DNA of 64,000 nt, taken from positions 62,001 through 126,000 of the forward strand of contig NZ_PNEC01000021.1 of the NCBI RefSeq assembly GCF_005886345.1, given 5' to 3'. Within the stretch, counting starts at the first letter, position 1; every line of letters begins with the position of its first letter. Position numbers and translations under genes: made by a program. This stretch comes from Pseudoalteromonas phenolica (GTDB taxonomy: Bacteria; Pseudomonadota; Gammaproteobacteria; Enterobacterales; Alteromonadaceae). The notes beneath the pieces were generated by a model, which did not search any database, had not been told where the DNA came from, and was given only the letters and a program-made list of their open reading frames with translations. Positions 26,300-36,664 of this stretch are shown here, one piece after another.

Positions 26300-26893
26300 C
26301 TAATTATTACAATTATCGTCACTGATACGGCTAGCTACCGCACTATTCTGGCCCTTATATTTCGCATCTTTACGCGCGTTATAAGGTTGCTCAGCTGGGC
26401 TTGTCATGGTTTCAAAACTTAGCGCTCCAATTTTCATTTTTGGACGAAGTGCTAACGGTAACTTTCCTGAGTTGTAAAACTCTAACACAATATTGCCTGA
26501 CCAACCTGGATCGATTCGGTGCGCAGTCACGTGCACCATTAGGCCTAAACGTGCCAATGATGAGCGACCATCTAACCAACCCACTAAATCTGCAGGTAAA
26601 GTCACTGATTCATAGGTCATTGCCAGAGCCAGTTGACCCGGGTGTAAAAAGAACTGCTCATTTTCGCCCAGTTCAATTTCATCACTCATGATTGATTCCA
26701 TGGCATCGTTTAGTTTGTCTTTTGGGCCACTTAAATCAATATATGGCGCGCCATGATCTTGGAATACACGAAACTTATTACCTAAACGTAAATCAAGGGT
26801 GATCCCTGAGATCATGTCATCACTTGGTGAAGGCTCAATAATAATTTTTTGATCTGCAATGGCTTGTTTAATATGGGTATCAGATAATCTCAT
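26300..26893 (-). CDS. dcd: dCTP deaminase
   Basis: This enzyme deaminates dCTP to dUTP, the first step of dTTP supply in gammaproteobacteria. It is 197 aa, close to the E. coli length (193). Motifs are [12 protein letters not shown] at the N terminus, [25 protein letters not shown] (nucleotide binding plus the catalytic glutamate/alanine region) and LEFYNSG, ending [13 protein letters not shown]. It starts 3 bp after the apbC stop, so the two are an operon, as is common in this group. Confidence 0.96.
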   Translation of the reverse strand: MRLSDTHIKQAIADQKIIIEPSPSDDMISGITLDLRLGNKFRVFQDHGAPYIDLSGPKDKLNDAMESIMSDEIELGENEQFFLHPGQLALAMTYESVTLPADLVGWLDGRSSLARLGLMVHVTAHRIDPGWSGNIVLEFYNSGKLPLALRPKMKIGALSFETMTSPAEQPYNARKDAKYKGQNSAVASRISDDNCNN

Positions 26894-26896
26894 TTC

Positions 26897-27970
26897 TTAA
26901 TCGTCCGTCATCACAATCTCAACTTGTGAGTCTGTGCTTGATTGGTAGTGCAGCATGCTCGCGATAAGTTGACTACATGCTGTGTAATGTTCAGTTGCTT
27001 TTATAGGTTGTTTTGCAATATTAAGACCTTGCTCAGAGTGCGTCCTGATCTCAATATCTAAAGGGATTTCAGCCAATAATGGTACACCATGGCGGCTCGC
27101 CAAACGCTCGCCCCCTTGCTGACCAAATACATGGTTTTTGCCACCACAATGGCCACAAATGTAGTGACTCATGTTTTCAATCAGGCCCAGTATAGGCAAG
27201 TTTACTTGATTGAACATCGCGATGCCCTTTTGTGCATCGGCAAGGGCTAAATCTTGAGGTGTAGTAATAATCACCGCACCACTGGCTGGCACTTTTTGCG
27301 TCATAGTGAGCTGAATATCGCCTGTGCCTGGCGGCATATCAACAAATAAATAATCTAGTTCGCCCCAATCTGTTTCATTCAGTAATTGCTTGAGCGCTTG
27401 AGAAGCCATAGGGCCTCGCCATACTGTGGCATCTTCTGCTGGTACTAAAAAACCAATAGACTGCATTTTAATGTCATCTTTAACAATGGGTTGCAGGGTT
27501 TTATTGTCTTTTGTTGTTGGTTTTTCGTGTTCTAAAGCGAACAAAGATGGAATCGAAGGGCCATAAATATCAGCATCTAAAATACCGACCTTGGCACCTT
27601 GTGCAGCCATCGCATAAGCAAGGTTCACCGCAGAAGTCGACTTACCTACCCCACCTTTACCAGATGCCACTAAGACAATGTGTTTTATTTGTTTGAATTT
27701 ATCTTTTGCAGTTAATGCAATTTCAGCACTTAGACTAATTTTTGTCTGTGTTTTCTCAAGCAGTTCAGCTTCAATATCTAATAGCGCATTTTTTGCTGCA
27801 AAGGGTAAATTAAGGTGCACCTCAAAACCGCCATTCGTTTTATCTACTTTTTCGACCCAGTCATTGGCAATACCAAAAGGAAATACCGCACTTTTATACT
27901 GAGATAATGCGGTCAAAATCGCCGTTTTTTCGGGGTTAAGTTTGCCAAACAGTTTATTGAGTCCAAACAT
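26897..27970 (-). CDS. apbC: Iron-sulfur cluster carrier protein ApbC/Mrp
   Basis: This P-loop ATPase delivers Fe-S clusters to apoproteins. From ATG 27970 it has 357 aa (E. coli Mrp 369). A DUF59-like N-terminal domain is followed by the deviant Walker A SGKGGVGKST, DADIYGPSIP, DMPPGTGD (Walker B region) and the cluster-binding CGHCGG (CxxC). An ATG at 28021 would add 17 residues that look unlike the family, so the later start is preferred although its ribosome-binding site is weak. It is divergent from metG, as in E. coli, and in operon with dcd. Confidence 0.93.
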   Translation of the reverse strand: MFGLNKLFGKLNPEKTAILTALSQYKSAVFPFGIANDWVEKVDKTNGGFEVHLNLPFAAKNALLDIEAELLEKTQTKISLSAEIALTAKDKFKQIKHIVLVASGKGGVGKSTSAVNLAYAMAAQGAKVGILDADIYGPSIPSLFALEHEKPTTKDNKTLQPIVKDDIKMQSIGFLVPAEDATVWRGPMASQALKQLLNETDWGELDYLFVDMPPGTGDIQLTMTQKVPASGAVIITTPQDLALADAQKGIAMFNQVNLPILGLIENMSHYICGHCGGKNHVFGQQGGERLASRHGVPLLAEIPLDIEIRTHSEQGLNIAKQPIKATEHYTACSQLIASMLHYQSSTDSQVEIVMTDD

Positions 27971-28140
27971 AAAAATAAAACGTGCTCGAATGATGAAAAA
28001 GACCTCGGAATTATGTAACATTCAACCCATTAACACCAGTCAATTCAGCTAAGCTAAGGCTTTAATGTTCCTTATTTTGGCTCAAATTAGTGGTTTGTTT
28101 AATAGTTAAGCAACATCACTTAAATTTCATGGAACCGTTT

Positions 28141-30168
28141 ATGAGCAAGAGAAAAATTCTCATCACTAGTGCTTTACCGTATGCCAATGGTCCAACTCAC
28201 CTTGGCCATATGCTTGAGTACATTCAAACTGATATTTGGTCACGTTTTCAAAAGTTACGTGGTCATGAAACTTATTACGTCTGTGCTGATGACGCGCACG
28301 GCACGCCAATTATGCTCAATGCACAAAAGCAAGGCATTACACCTGAAGAAATGGTGAAAAATGTGAGTGTCGAGCGTCAACGTGACTTCGCAGACTTCAG
28401 CGTTGAGTTTGATAACTACCACAGCACACACAGTGAAGAGAACAAAGAACTAAGCGCATTGATCTACAACCGTTTGAACGATAAAGGTCATATTAAAAAG
28501 CGTACTATTTCTCAGCTATTTGACCCAGAAAAAGAAATTTTCTTACCAGACCGCTTCGTAACAGGTACTTGCCCTACGTGCGGCGCTGAAGATCAAAACG
28601 GTGACAGCTGTGATGCTTGTGGTGCAACATATAGCCCAACTGAGCTAAAAGATGCGCGTTCTGCGATGTCTGGTGCGATCCCAGTATTAAAAGATTCTGA
28701 ACACTATTTCTTCGACCTACCAGCTTTTGAAGACATGCTAAAAGAGTGGCTACACTCAGGTAGTCTGCAAGCTGAAATGGCAAACAAACTAGAAGAATGG
28801 TTTGCTGAAGGTTTGCAGCAATGGGACATCAGCCGTGACGCGCCTTACTTTGGTTTTGAAATTCCTGGTGCAACAGGTAAATACTTCTATGTATGGCTAG
28901 ATGCACCGATTGGTTACATGGCCAGCTTCAAACACCTATGTGACAAATCAGGCTTAGACTTTGATGCATTCTGGGGCGAAGGTTCTGATGCTGAACTTTA
29001 CCACTTCATCGGTAAAGACATCATTTACTTCCACAGTCTGTTCTGGCCTGCAATGCTAGATGGCGCGAATTTCCGCAAGCCAACTAATGTATTCGCACAT
29101 GGCTTTGTAACCGTAAACGGTGCAAAAATGTCTAAATCTAAAGGCACCTTCATTAAGGCGCGTACTTATTTAGACCACTTAAACCCTGAATATTTACGTT
29201 ATTACTTCGCTGCTAAACTAAACAGTGGCATTACTGACTTAGATTTAAACTTAGAAGACTTTGCACAACGTGTGAACTCTGACTTGGTTGGTAAAGTTGT
29301 AAACATCGCGTCTCGTTGTGCGGGTTTCATCACTAAGAAATTTGACGGCAAGTTAAGTGATGTGATCATGGAGCCTGAGCTATTAGCTGAATTCCAAAAT
29401 GCGTCAGACACCATTGCTGAGCATTATGAAAACCGTGAGTATAGCCGAGCGATCCGTGAGATCATGACTCTTGCTGACAAAGCAAACCAGTTCATCGATG
29501 CACAAGCACCTTGGGTACTGATCAAGAGCGAAGAGACACAAGAACAAGCTCACCAAGTATGCTCTCTTGGTTTGAACTTATTCAAAGTGCTACTGACTTA
29601 CTTGAAACCAGTACTTCCTGTCATGGCTGCTAACGTTGAGTCTTTCCTAAATACAGAATTAACTTGGGAAAGTGCACAAACGCCATTAGTTGGCCATGAA
29701 ATCAGTAAATTCAAAGCACTAATGCAACGTGTTGAAATGGATAAAGTTAACAAAATGGTTGAAGAGTCAAAAGAAAGCTTAGAAGCGGCGAATAAACCAA
29801 AGATTGATCCTAATAGCCCACTTGCTAAAGAGCCTATCGCAGATGAAATCGAGTTTAACGACTTCGCTAAAGTTGATTTACGTGTTGCAAAAATCGCTAA
29901 AGCTGAACATGTAGAAGGCGCTGAAAAGCTGCTTAAACTCACGTTAGACTTAGGCGGTGAAACGCGCCAAGTATTCGCAGGTATTAAGTCAGCCTACGCA
30001 CCGGAAGATATCGAAGGCAAGCTAACGGTTATGGTCGCTAACCTTAAACCGCGTAAGATGCGTTTTGGTTTGTCAGAAGGCATGGTGCTGGCAGCAGGCC
30101 CGGGTGGTAAAGAAATTTACATTCTGAACCCAGATGAAGGTTCAGAGCCAGGCATGCGTGTCATGTAA
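28141..30168 (+). CDS. metG: Methionine-tRNA ligase
   Basis: This class I synthetase has 675 aa from ATG 28141 (E. coli 677). HLGH (residues 20-23) is the HIGH motif. The zinc knuckle has CPTCG and CDACG. KMSKSKG is the KMSKS loop. The C-terminal EMAP-like tRNA-binding domain (about 570-675) carries VDLRVAKI and ends EPGMRVM. An earlier ATG four codons upstream (MEPF) is possible. It is divergent from apbC and followed by a good terminator. Confidence 0.97.
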   Translation: MSKRKILITSALPYANGPTHLGHMLEYIQTDIWSRFQKLRGHETYYVCADDAHGTPIMLNAQKQGITPEEMVKNVSVERQRDFADFSVEFDNYHSTHSEENKELSALIYNRLNDKGHIKKRTISQLFDPEKEIFLPDRFVTGTCPTCGAEDQNGDSCDACGATYSPTELKDARSAMSGAIPVLKDSEHYFFDLPAFEDMLKEWLHSGSLQAEMANKLEEWFAEGLQQWDISRDAPYFGFEIPGATGKYFYVWLDAPIGYMASFKHLCDKSGLDFDAFWGEGSDAELYHFIGKDIIYFHSLFWPAMLDGANFRKPTNVFAHGFVTVNGAKMSKSKGTFIKARTYLDHLNPEYLRYYFAAKLNSGITDLDLNLEDFAQRVNSDLVGKVVNIASRCAGFITKKFDGKLSDVIMEPELLAEFQNASDTIAEHYENREYSRAIREIMTLADKANQFIDAQAPWVLIKSEETQEQAHQVCSLGLNLFKVLLTYLKPVLPVMAANVESFLNTELTWESAQTPLVGHEISKFKALMQRVEMDKVNKMVEESKESLEAANKPKIDPNSPLAKEPIADEIEFNDFAKVDLRVAKIAKAEHVEGAEKLLKLTLDLGGETRQVFAGIKSAYAPEDIEGKLTVMVANLKPRKMRFGLSEGMVLAAGPGGKEIYILNPDEGSEPGMRVM

Positions 30169-30184
30169 TTAACAATTACACGTC

Positions 30185-30212
30185 AAAAGCCCGCTATCTT
30201 GCGGGCTTTTTT
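30185..30212 (+). terminator. Intrinsic terminator of metG
   Basis: AAAAGCCCGC and GCGGGCTTTTTT form a 10-bp stem over TATCTT, followed by a T-run. It starts 17 bp after the metG stop. Confidence 0.9.
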
Positions 30213-30247
30213 GTATCTGAAACACCTAATATTAATCACACACTCAT

Positions 30248-30274
30248 AAAAAAGCCCAGTCAATTGACTGGGCT
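30248..30274 (-). terminator. Intrinsic terminator of fabB
   Basis: AGCCCAGTCAA/TTGACTGGGCT (30253-30274) is a perfect palindrome. On the minus strand TTTTTT follows. It lies 32 bp past the fabB stop. Confidence 0.85.
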
Positions 30275-30306
30275 GTGTCCTTGGTAACACTTAATTTTGT
30301 TAAGTA

Positions 30307-31521
30307 TTAGCCTTTGTACTTTTGCATCACAAGTGTTGCGTTTGTACCGCCGAAGCCAAAGCTGTTAGACATTACCGTATTTAGCTCAACGTCACGACGC
30401 TCAGTTACAATGTCTAGGCCTTGTGCTTGCTCATCTAGCTCTTCAACGTTAATTGAAGGCGCTACGAAGTTATTTTCAAGCATAAGTAGTGAGAAGATAG
30501 CTTCGTGAACACCTGCAGCACCAAGTGCGTGACCAGTCATTGCTTTCGTTGCACTAATCGCAGGAGATTTTTCACCGAATAACTCTTGAATTGCACCAAG
30601 CTCTTTCACGTCGCCTACTGGTGTAGAAGTACCGTGTGTGTTTAGGTAATCGATGTCACCTTCAACGTCAGCCATTGCTTGCTTCATACAACGAACAGCG
30701 CCTTCACCAGATGGTGCAACCATGTCGTAACCATCAGAAGTTGCACCATAACCTACGATTTCAGCATAGATGTGTGCGCCACGAGCAAGTGCGTGCTCTA
30801 GTTCTTCAACAACAACGATACCGCCACCACCAGAGATCACGAAACCGTCACGGTTTGCATCGTACGTACGAGATGCTTTTTCAGGCGTTTCATTGTACTT
30901 TGTTGAAAGCGCGCCCATTGCGTCGAATTCCATTGCCAGTGTCCAGTGAAGTTCTTCACCACCACCTGCAAAGATAACGTCTTGCTTACCAAGTTGGATT
31001 TGCTCTACCGCATTACCGATACAGTGCGCTGATGTTGCACAAGCAGAGCTGATTGAATAGTTAACGCCTTTGATTTTGAAAGGCGTTGCAAGACATGCTG
31101 ACGCTGTTGATGCCATAGTACGAGGAACCATGTAAGGACCTACGCGCTTAACACCTTTTTCACGAAGAATATCAGCAGCTTCTACTTGATATTTAGAAGA
31201 ACCACCACCTGAACCAACGATTAAGCCAGTACGCTCGTTAGACACTTGCTCTTCAGATAGACCAGAATCTTCAATCGCTTGTGCCATTGAGATATAAGAG
31301 AATGCAGCAGCGTCGCCCATGAAGCGGTGTGCTTTGCGATCTACGTGTGCTTTAACGTCGATGTCGATGTTACCTGAAACATTACTACGAAGATTGTAGT
31401 CAGCGAATTCTTGATTGAAAACGATGCCACTTTTACCCGCTTTTAAAGACTCTAATACTTCGTTCTTGTCGTTGCCGATGCTCGATACAATACCGATACC
31501 TGTAATAACGGCTCTTCTCAT
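30307..31521 (-). CDS. fabB: 3-oxoacyl-[ACP] synthase I
   Basis: This is the condensing enzyme of fatty-acid elongation (KAS I), 404 aa. The catalytic triad is visible: Cys161 in SSACATSAH, then the histidines of [11 protein letters not shown] (about 298) and [11 protein letters not shown] (about 333). The C-terminal [11 protein letters not shown] is typical. FabB rather than FabF is inferred from length, from [13 protein letters not shown] and from the neighbourhood: fabB is divergent from mnmC, as in E. coli. The ATG follows AAGGGAA. Confidence 0.95.
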   Translation of the reverse strand: MRRAVITGIGIVSSIGNDKNEVLESLKAGKSGIVFNQEFADYNLRSNVSGNIDIDVKAHVDRKAHRFMGDAAAFSYISMAQAIEDSGLSEEQVSNERTGLIVGSGGGSSKYQVEAADILREKGVKRVGPYMVPRTMASTASACLATPFKIKGVNYSISSACATSAHCIGNAVEQIQLGKQDVIFAGGGEELHWTLAMEFDAMGALSTKYNETPEKASRTYDANRDGFVISGGGGIVVVEELEHALARGAHIYAEIVGYGATSDGYDMVAPSGEGAVRCMKQAMADVEGDIDYLNTHGTSTPVGDVKELGAIQELFGEKSPAISATKAMTGHALGAAGVHEAIFSLLMLENNFVAPSINVEELDEQAQGLDIVTERRDVELNTVMSNSFGFGGTNATLVMQKYKG

Positions 31522-31699
31522 GGGTGATTCCCTTAATTTTATTTCTAAATTCTGTGTATTCTACTTTGAATTGTGACCTCAAGTGGTCAGCTTTCCAGCT
31601 TACACACGTACTCTGAATTGTTTTTTACTAAATTTCAACGGACGAAAACAATTAAAACACGTAGAATACTGCATTAATTCGATCCTAATTGCATTAATC

Positions 31700-33679
31700 A
31701 TGATCAAAAACGCACAAATTCACTTTAATGAATCAGGTACACCGGTTGCCGACGACTTCGATGATGTTTATTTCTCGAACGATGATGGTCTTGCTGAATC
31801 TCACTATGTTTTCTACGAAAATAACAACATTTCAGCGCGATTAACCTCACACGATCAAAAACACTTTGTGATCGCAGAAACTGGATTTGGTACAGGTCTT
31901 AATTTTTTAAATACTTGGCAACAATGGCGTCAAATAGAAGGTAGCAAAGCAAAGTTACATTTTATTTCTTTTGAAAAGTTTCCAATAAAGCAATCGGAGC
32001 TTACAAAAGCGTTAGCAGCTTGGCCAAGCCTCACATCATTATCAGAGCAGCTTTGTAAGCACTATCCGATTGCACTTGAAGGTTGTCACCGTCTTGAGTT
32101 TGATAATGGCCGTGTAACCCTTGATTTATGGTTTGGTGATGTGCACGACACTTTACCTAAAATGAATTTCACCCAACAAGGTATTGTGGACGCTTGGTAC
32201 CTAGATGGCTTTGCACCAAGTAAAAATCCAGATATGTGGACACAACCGCTCTTTAACGCCATGGCGAATCTAAGCCGAGACAATGCAACATTCGCGACAT
32301 TTACTGCTGCAGGTTTTGTCCGTCGTGGATTGCAAGAAGCAGGGTTCGAATGCAAAAAAGTAAAAGGCTTTGGTCGCAAACGTGAGATGGTTGTTGGTCA
32401 GTTAAATATCGCTAACAGCACACACAATACACCCGAGTTTTACAACTTAAACGAAAGGCCACTCAATAACGTTGCCATCATTGGTGGGGGCGTTGGCTCT
32501 AGCTGTTTACTATATCATTTAGCTAAGCGTGGGATTAGCGCTACTTTATTTTGCCAAGATGATGCACTTGCAAAAGGCGCCTCACATAATCGACAAGGCG
32601 CGGTTTACCCTAATCTACAATCTGAAAATAGCCCATCAAGCGAGTTCTATGCCCACAGCTATTTATATGCATTAAGGCTATACAAAGATATTGCCGCGCA
32701 AGGTTTTGAATATGACCATGATTGGTGTGGCGTTTTACTCCAAGCGGTAAATGAGAGCAAAACACTGCAACACAAAAAGTTAGTAGAAAAAGCGGTATGG
32801 CCTGAGTCACTGATTTATTCTGTGAATGAATCACAAGCCAGTGAACTGGCAGGTGCAGAATTACCCTATTCCGGTTTGTTCTTTCCTGAAGCTGGCTGGG
32901 TAGACCCAGCACAGTTAACCCATGCTGTATTTGATGCTGCCAATGCATTGCAAGGCGTGCAAACATATTTTAATACAGATGTTCAAACTTTAGAGCAAAG
33001 CGAAGATGGGTGGTATTTAGTTACTGAAGACAACCGAGTTGGTCCATTCTCGGATGTATTTGTTTGCGCCGGTGAACACAGTGACAGGTTCGAGCAAACA
33101 AAAGACATTGGCTTACACGGTGTCAGAGGCCAAGTCTCGCATATTAGATCTGGTGAAGTATCTGATAAATTAAAAACCGTACTGTGTCATAAAGGTTATT
33201 TTACGCCAAGCATCGATGGCCATCATTGTATGGGTGCAACCTTTGATAAACAAACCAAAAGCCGTGAAGTTAAAGACGAAGATAATGTCACTAACAAAGC
33301 ACAGTTAATGAAGTTTTATGAGCAGAGTGACTTTGCGCAAAGCCTTGGTGACATTACTTCAGCGAAAGCCGCAGTGAGATGCTGTTTCAATGATCACTTA
33401 CCTATGCTCGGTCAAGTCCCTGAGAAAGCAGATTTATGTCAGGCCTATGCAAACTTAAGTAAAGGTAAGCAGTATGATTTCTCTGAAGAACAAATGCCTT
33501 ATGCAGGGCTTCATATCGTTACAGGTTTTGGGGCACGAGGCTTATGCAGCGCGCCACTGGCAACCGAGCATTTGATTGCCAAACTATGTAACGAACCAAG
33601 CCCTTATAGTTTAAGAGTCAATGAGGCTATTCACCCAAACCGCTTTATTGTCAGAGATCTTATTCGTAATAAGATTTAG
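31700..33679 (+). CDS. mnmC: tRNA 5-methylaminomethyl-2-thiouridine biosynthesis bifunctional protein
   Basis: MnmC finishes mnm5s2U34 in tRNA. The C-terminal FAD oxidase removes the carboxymethyl group and the N-terminal SAM methyltransferase adds the methyl. From ATG 31700 the protein has 659 aa (E. coli 668). The N-terminal domain (about 1-240) has FVIAETGFGTGLNFL and WYLDGFAPSKNPDMW. The C-terminal domain (about 265-659) has the Rossmann motif VAIIGGGVGSS and GFGARGLCSAPL. The open frame extends 117 bp upstream, but no good start is found there and the family begins at MIKNAQI. Neighbour fabB is divergent. Confidence 0.96.
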   Translation: MIKNAQIHFNESGTPVADDFDDVYFSNDDGLAESHYVFYENNNISARLTSHDQKHFVIAETGFGTGLNFLNTWQQWRQIEGSKAKLHFISFEKFPIKQSELTKALAAWPSLTSLSEQLCKHYPIALEGCHRLEFDNGRVTLDLWFGDVHDTLPKMNFTQQGIVDAWYLDGFAPSKNPDMWTQPLFNAMANLSRDNATFATFTAAGFVRRGLQEAGFECKKVKGFGRKREMVVGQLNIANSTHNTPEFYNLNERPLNNVAIIGGGVGSSCLLYHLAKRGISATLFCQDDALAKGASHNRQGAVYPNLQSENSPSSEFYAHSYLYALRLYKDIAAQGFEYDHDWCGVLLQAVNESKTLQHKKLVEKAVWPESLIYSVNESQASELAGAELPYSGLFFPEAGWVDPAQLTHAVFDAANALQGVQTYFNTDVQTLEQSEDGWYLVTEDNRVGPFSDVFVCAGEHSDRFEQTKDIGLHGVRGQVSHIRSGEVSDKLKTVLCHKGYFTPSIDGHHCMGATFDKQTKSREVKDEDNVTNKAQLMKFYEQSDFAQSLGDITSAKAAVRCCFNDHLPMLGQVPEKADLCQAYANLSKGKQYDFSEEQMPYAGLHIVTGFGARGLCSAPLATEHLIAKLCNEPSPYSLRVNEAIHPNRFIVRDLIRNKI

Positions 33680-33684
33680 CCATT

Positions 33685-33722
33685 AAAATAGAAGAGGCGA
33701 CCTAGGACGCCTTTTCTATTTT
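33685..33722. terminator. Bidirectional terminator between mnmC and motY
   Basis: AAAATAGAAGAGGCG and CGCCTTTTCTATTTT (one G-U pair) enclose an 8-nt loop. The arms supply A/T runs on both sides for both converging genes. Confidence 0.85.
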
Positions 33723-33736
33723 AAAACCAATCAAAA

Positions 33737-34612
33737 CTAAGGTTTTGCTATCCGAATCACTACTCGACGGTTTTTACCACGACCTATGGCATTGTCATTG
33801 GGTTGCACGTGACGCTTCTCACCAAACCCTTCTGTTTGAATGTTATCGGCTGGCACACCCATACTCGCCATATAGTCTTTTATCGCTTTAGCACGTTTCT
33901 TCGAAAGCTCCATATTTATCCATCGACCACCATAGCTGTCGGTATAAGCCGATATAAATATAGATTCAATATTGTCATCGTTTTTAAGATACTCACCTAT
34001 CATTTCCAGGCGTTTACGGGATGACTTGGTTAGATCGCTAGAGTTCTTTTTATAATTCATTACCGTAAAAGCAATATCTTCGAAACTGTATGGCAGCAAG
34101 TTATCGCGACATTGTAAAAACGCCCAATAAGCTTGTCGAAAGTTTACAGAGGAGAGCGCGACAGAAATGCGGTCAGCACTATTTTGCCAATCTTTATAAA
34201 AGAATGTCGGATGAAAGCCTTTTTCAAGCTCTGTGAGCATCTCCCATGAGACATCATTATTCAATTCACCATCAAACTTTTTTAACAGCTGCATTTTACT
34301 GATATCGCGAACTGGCACCCCTGCTCGCCATTGTGGTGGTACAGATTGCAAACCAGCAAAGTCATAAGTCTCTGGGCGTACAATCATGTCGAGGTTAAAA
34401 GTCAGATCTTTATTTTTACTGGCTACGACATTAAAAATAGCTTCGCCATAATATGGGATCTCATGATGCAAAGCACAAGAAAGGCGTTTGGTCTTATTTA
34501 CATCCCAATTTGAACTGTCAGTATTAGCGCTATACTGGCGCATAGCCGCATCCGCAAATCCAATGTCTGCGAATAACAGTCCTAAACCGAATAAATATGC
34601 TTTGTACTTCAC
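33737..34612 (-). CDS. motY: Flagellar sodium-motor T-ring protein MotY
   Basis: MotY builds the periplasmic T ring that anchors PomA/PomB stators in polar sodium-driven flagella. From GTG 34612, which has GGAG at ideal spacing, the precursor has 291 aa, like Vibrio MotY (293). A signal peptide (about 1-21) is followed by the MotY-specific N-terminal domain (MRQYSANTD...CALHHEIPYYGEAIF) and a C-terminal OmpA-like peptidoglycan-binding domain (about 170-291; SAYTDSYGG, LSKKRAKAIKDYM, GRGKNRRVVIRI). The frame stays open upstream but lacks a signal-peptide-compatible start. It stands alone, as motY often does, away from the flagellar clusters. Confidence 0.9.
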   Translation of the reverse strand: MKYKAYLFGLGLLFADIGFADAAMRQYSANTDSSNWDVNKTKRLSCALHHEIPYYGEAIFNVVASKNKDLTFNLDMIVRPETYDFAGLQSVPPQWRAGVPVRDISKMQLLKKFDGELNNDVSWEMLTELEKGFHPTFFYKDWQNSADRISVALSSVNFRQAYWAFLQCRDNLLPYSFEDIAFTVMNYKKNSSDLTKSSRKRLEMIGEYLKNDDNIESIFISAYTDSYGGRWINMELSKKRAKAIKDYMASMGVPADNIQTEGFGEKRHVQPNDNAIGRGKNRRVVIRIAKP

Positions 34613-34788
34613 AACGTTCTCCGTACTGACAAAATAATGCCGCTTTGATGATCTCAACAACTCAAAAGCAAGAAATATGCCGTAAGCATTATCACTCAAT
34701 AAAGCTTAGTGATTGAAACATATTTCGGGTCGCAAAAATCTATCTAAACAGTATAATACGCCCCTTAAATTCATAACATAAGTGCATT

Positions 34789-35454
34789 ATGGCAGATCAA
34801 GATCAAACTTTATTTTCCCAACGCTTTCGTGGGTTCTTTCCTGTTGTTATCGACGTAGAAACAGCTGGCTTTAACAAAGACACAGATGCGCTATTAGAAA
34901 TCGCTGCCACAACTTTAAAAATGGATGATGAAGGTATTCTAAGTTTAGATCAAACTCTACATTTTCATGTAAAGCCTTTCGAAGGTGCAAACATCGAGCA
35001 AGCTGCCATTGAATTTAACGGCATTGATCCGTTTTCAGAATTACGTGGTGCTGAAGATGAAGATGTTGTGATCAAAGAAATCTGTAAAATGGTGAGAAAA
35101 GCTCAAAAAGCTGCGGGTTGCTCTCGCTCAGTGGTTGTTGCACATAATGCTGCGTTTGACCATGGTTTTTTAAATGCAGCAATAGAGCGTAACAAAATAA
35201 AACGCACCCCTTTCCACCCATTTGTAAGCTTTGATACTACCTCTTTGGCAGGTCTTGCACTAGGCCAAACTGTGCTTGCAAAAGCGTGCCGCACAGCTGG
35301 TATTGAATTTGATAATAGCCAAGCTCACTCAGCCCTGTACGACACCGAGCGTACAGCCGAGTTATTCTGTTTTATCGTAAATAAATGGCAAGCATTAGGT
35401 GGTTGGCCACTACCTGAATTAGAAGCAGAAGAAGACGAAGGATCTGAAGCTTAA
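34789..35454 (+). CDS. rnt: Ribonuclease T
   Basis: This DEDDh 3'-5' exoribonuclease trims tRNA and other stable RNA 3' ends and turns over the CCA end. It is 221 aa (E. coli 215). Active-site residues are D22 and E24 in VIDVETAGF, the aspartate in [10 protein letters not shown], and the His/Asp pair in [13 protein letters not shown]. The C-terminal tail is acidic. The promoter region is shared with divergent motY. A strong terminator follows. Confidence 0.96.
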   Translation: MADQDQTLFSQRFRGFFPVVIDVETAGFNKDTDALLEIAATTLKMDDEGILSLDQTLHFHVKPFEGANIEQAAIEFNGIDPFSELRGAEDEDVVIKEICKMVRKAQKAAGCSRSVVVAHNAAFDHGFLNAAIERNKIKRTPFHPFVSFDTTSLAGLALGQTVLAKACRTAGIEFDNSQAHSALYDTERTAELFCFIVNKWQALGGWPLPELEAEEDEGSEA

Positions 35455-35515
35455 ATTAGCATCACTCATATTAAAATGTTTTAGCATTTTAGTGTTTGAA
35501 CTTACTTTGACTAAT

Positions 35516-35547
35516 AAAAAAGGCCATAACAAACGTTATGGCCTTTT
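35516..35547. terminator. Bidirectional terminator between rnt and the 2OG-oxygenase gene
   Basis: AAAAAAGGCCATAAC and GTTATGGCCTTTT pair over AAAC. The stem has 10 GC-containing pairs plus the A/T runs needed in both directions. Confidence 0.88.
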
Positions 35548-35576
35548 GCTTTATAGGCTTTTTGTAAATGCAAAGT

Positions 35577-36419
35577 TTATTTTACGCCAAGCTCTTCAAG
35601 ACGCTCTTGCAAGTAGCTGTCTGCTGTATAACGCTCTGAAAGCACAACGTCTGGTCTTGGGTGTAAAAATAACGGTAAAGAAATACGTGAGTTCTTTGAC
35701 GCTTTGCCTGATGGATTGATAACACGGTGAATAGTCGATGGGAAGTAGCCACCTGACGCTTCTTGAAGCATATCACCGATATTGATGATCAAACTACCAA
35801 AATCACATGGTACGTCTAACCAACCGCCATCTTGAGTTTGTACTTGTAAACCAGGTTCATTTGAAGCAGGTAGTACAGTAAGCAGGTTAATGTCACCGTG
35901 AGCAGCAGCGCGGATCGCACCTGGCTCTTCGTCACCCGTCATTGGTGGGTAGTGCAGCACGCGTAATAAAGTTTGCTCAGAATCTTTGATCATGTCTTTA
36001 AGATCAATTGAAAACTTCGCCTTAACCTCATCCGGAGCCTGACCTTGAACCCAACTTAATAGCTCTGCCGCAAACTCATTTGCAATACGGTAGTATTCAC
36101 GAACCTCAGCTTCTAGTTGAGCTGGTACACGACCTTTAGGGTAAACATGAAAATACTCTTTGATGTCTTTTACAGTGAAGCCTTTTGCAACTTCCGATAC
36201 TTCTGGCGGAAAGTAACCATCTTGATTTTCTTTGTCAAATAGGAAGTTGTGCTTTTCTTCTGTATAGAAGAACTCTTGCCAATTTTTATAAATTGATTCA
36301 ACTAATTCTTGTGGGATTGGGTGGTTTTTTAAAACGCCGAATCCTGTGTTACGTAAAGACTCAACGAATTGCGCAGCTGCGTCATCTGCGCGGTAATCTA
36401 CCGTAGGTAATTGTTGCAT
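35577..36419 (-). CDS. Isopenicillin-N-synthase-like Fe(II)/2OG oxygenase
   Basis: The 280-aa protein belongs to the plant-type/IPNS superfamily. An N-terminal DIOX_N region (FVESLRNTGFGVLKNHPIP) precedes the oxygenase core with metal ligands H and D in AAHGDINLLT and H in PSTIHRVINP, and the cosubstrate arginine in SRISLPLFLHPRPD (RxS). Substrate cannot be read from the sequence; members act on small molecules. It is not part of a recognisable cluster. The ATG has a GAGTGGA site. Confidence 0.88.
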   Translation of the reverse strand: MQQLPTVDYRADDAAAQFVESLRNTGFGVLKNHPIPQELVESIYKNWQEFFYTEEKHNFLFDKENQDGYFPPEVSEVAKGFTVKDIKEYFHVYPKGRVPAQLEAEVREYYRIANEFAAELLSWVQGQAPDEVKAKFSIDLKDMIKDSEQTLLRVLHYPPMTGDEEPGAIRAAAHGDINLLTVLPASNEPGLQVQTQDGGWLDVPCDFGSLIINIGDMLQEASGGYFPSTIHRVINPSGKASKNSRISLPLFLHPRPDVVLSERYTADSYLQERLEELGVK

Positions 36420-36506
36420 AATGGTCCACTCAGTTGTGTTTAGTTAAAACAGCTTTTTGATAAGTGTAGCCAAATATTTACTAGCCTTATCAAATAGTGT
36501 TGACCC

Positions 36507-36652
36507 TTGACATAAGAGTGCGGCGAGCATAAAAAAATAGAACGCCCTACATAAGGACTTATGTCCGCCTTTTGCATATGTGTTAATTTCAATTGAGATA
36601 GATCAATTAATCTAAATACCCAATATAGGTTGCAATAATGCAACCTTTTATT
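36507..36652 (+). ncRNA. Candidate small RNA with own promoter and terminator
   Basis: In the 245-bp gap between two minus-strand genes the plus strand has TTGACA (36507-36512), a 17-bp spacer and TAAAAA (36530-36535), a good sigma-70 promoter. About 85 nt further on comes a hairpin with arms AGGTTGCA (36627-36634) and TGCAACCT (36639-36646), then TTTTATTTTT, a terminator that works only on the plus strand. Between them are hairpins ACATAAG/CTTATGT (36549-36564) and AATTGA/TCAATT (about 36590-36607). No open frame with a ribosome-binding site is present. The expected transcript is about 110 nt. No homology to known sRNAs is claimed. Confidence 0.4.
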
Positions 36653-36664
36653 TTTAATATGCGT

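Noticed and set aside
36440..36643. 67-codon open frame on the minus strand in the M48/2OG gap
   Set aside because: No ribosome-binding site, no recognisable features, and it overlaps the hairpins of the small-RNA candidate.
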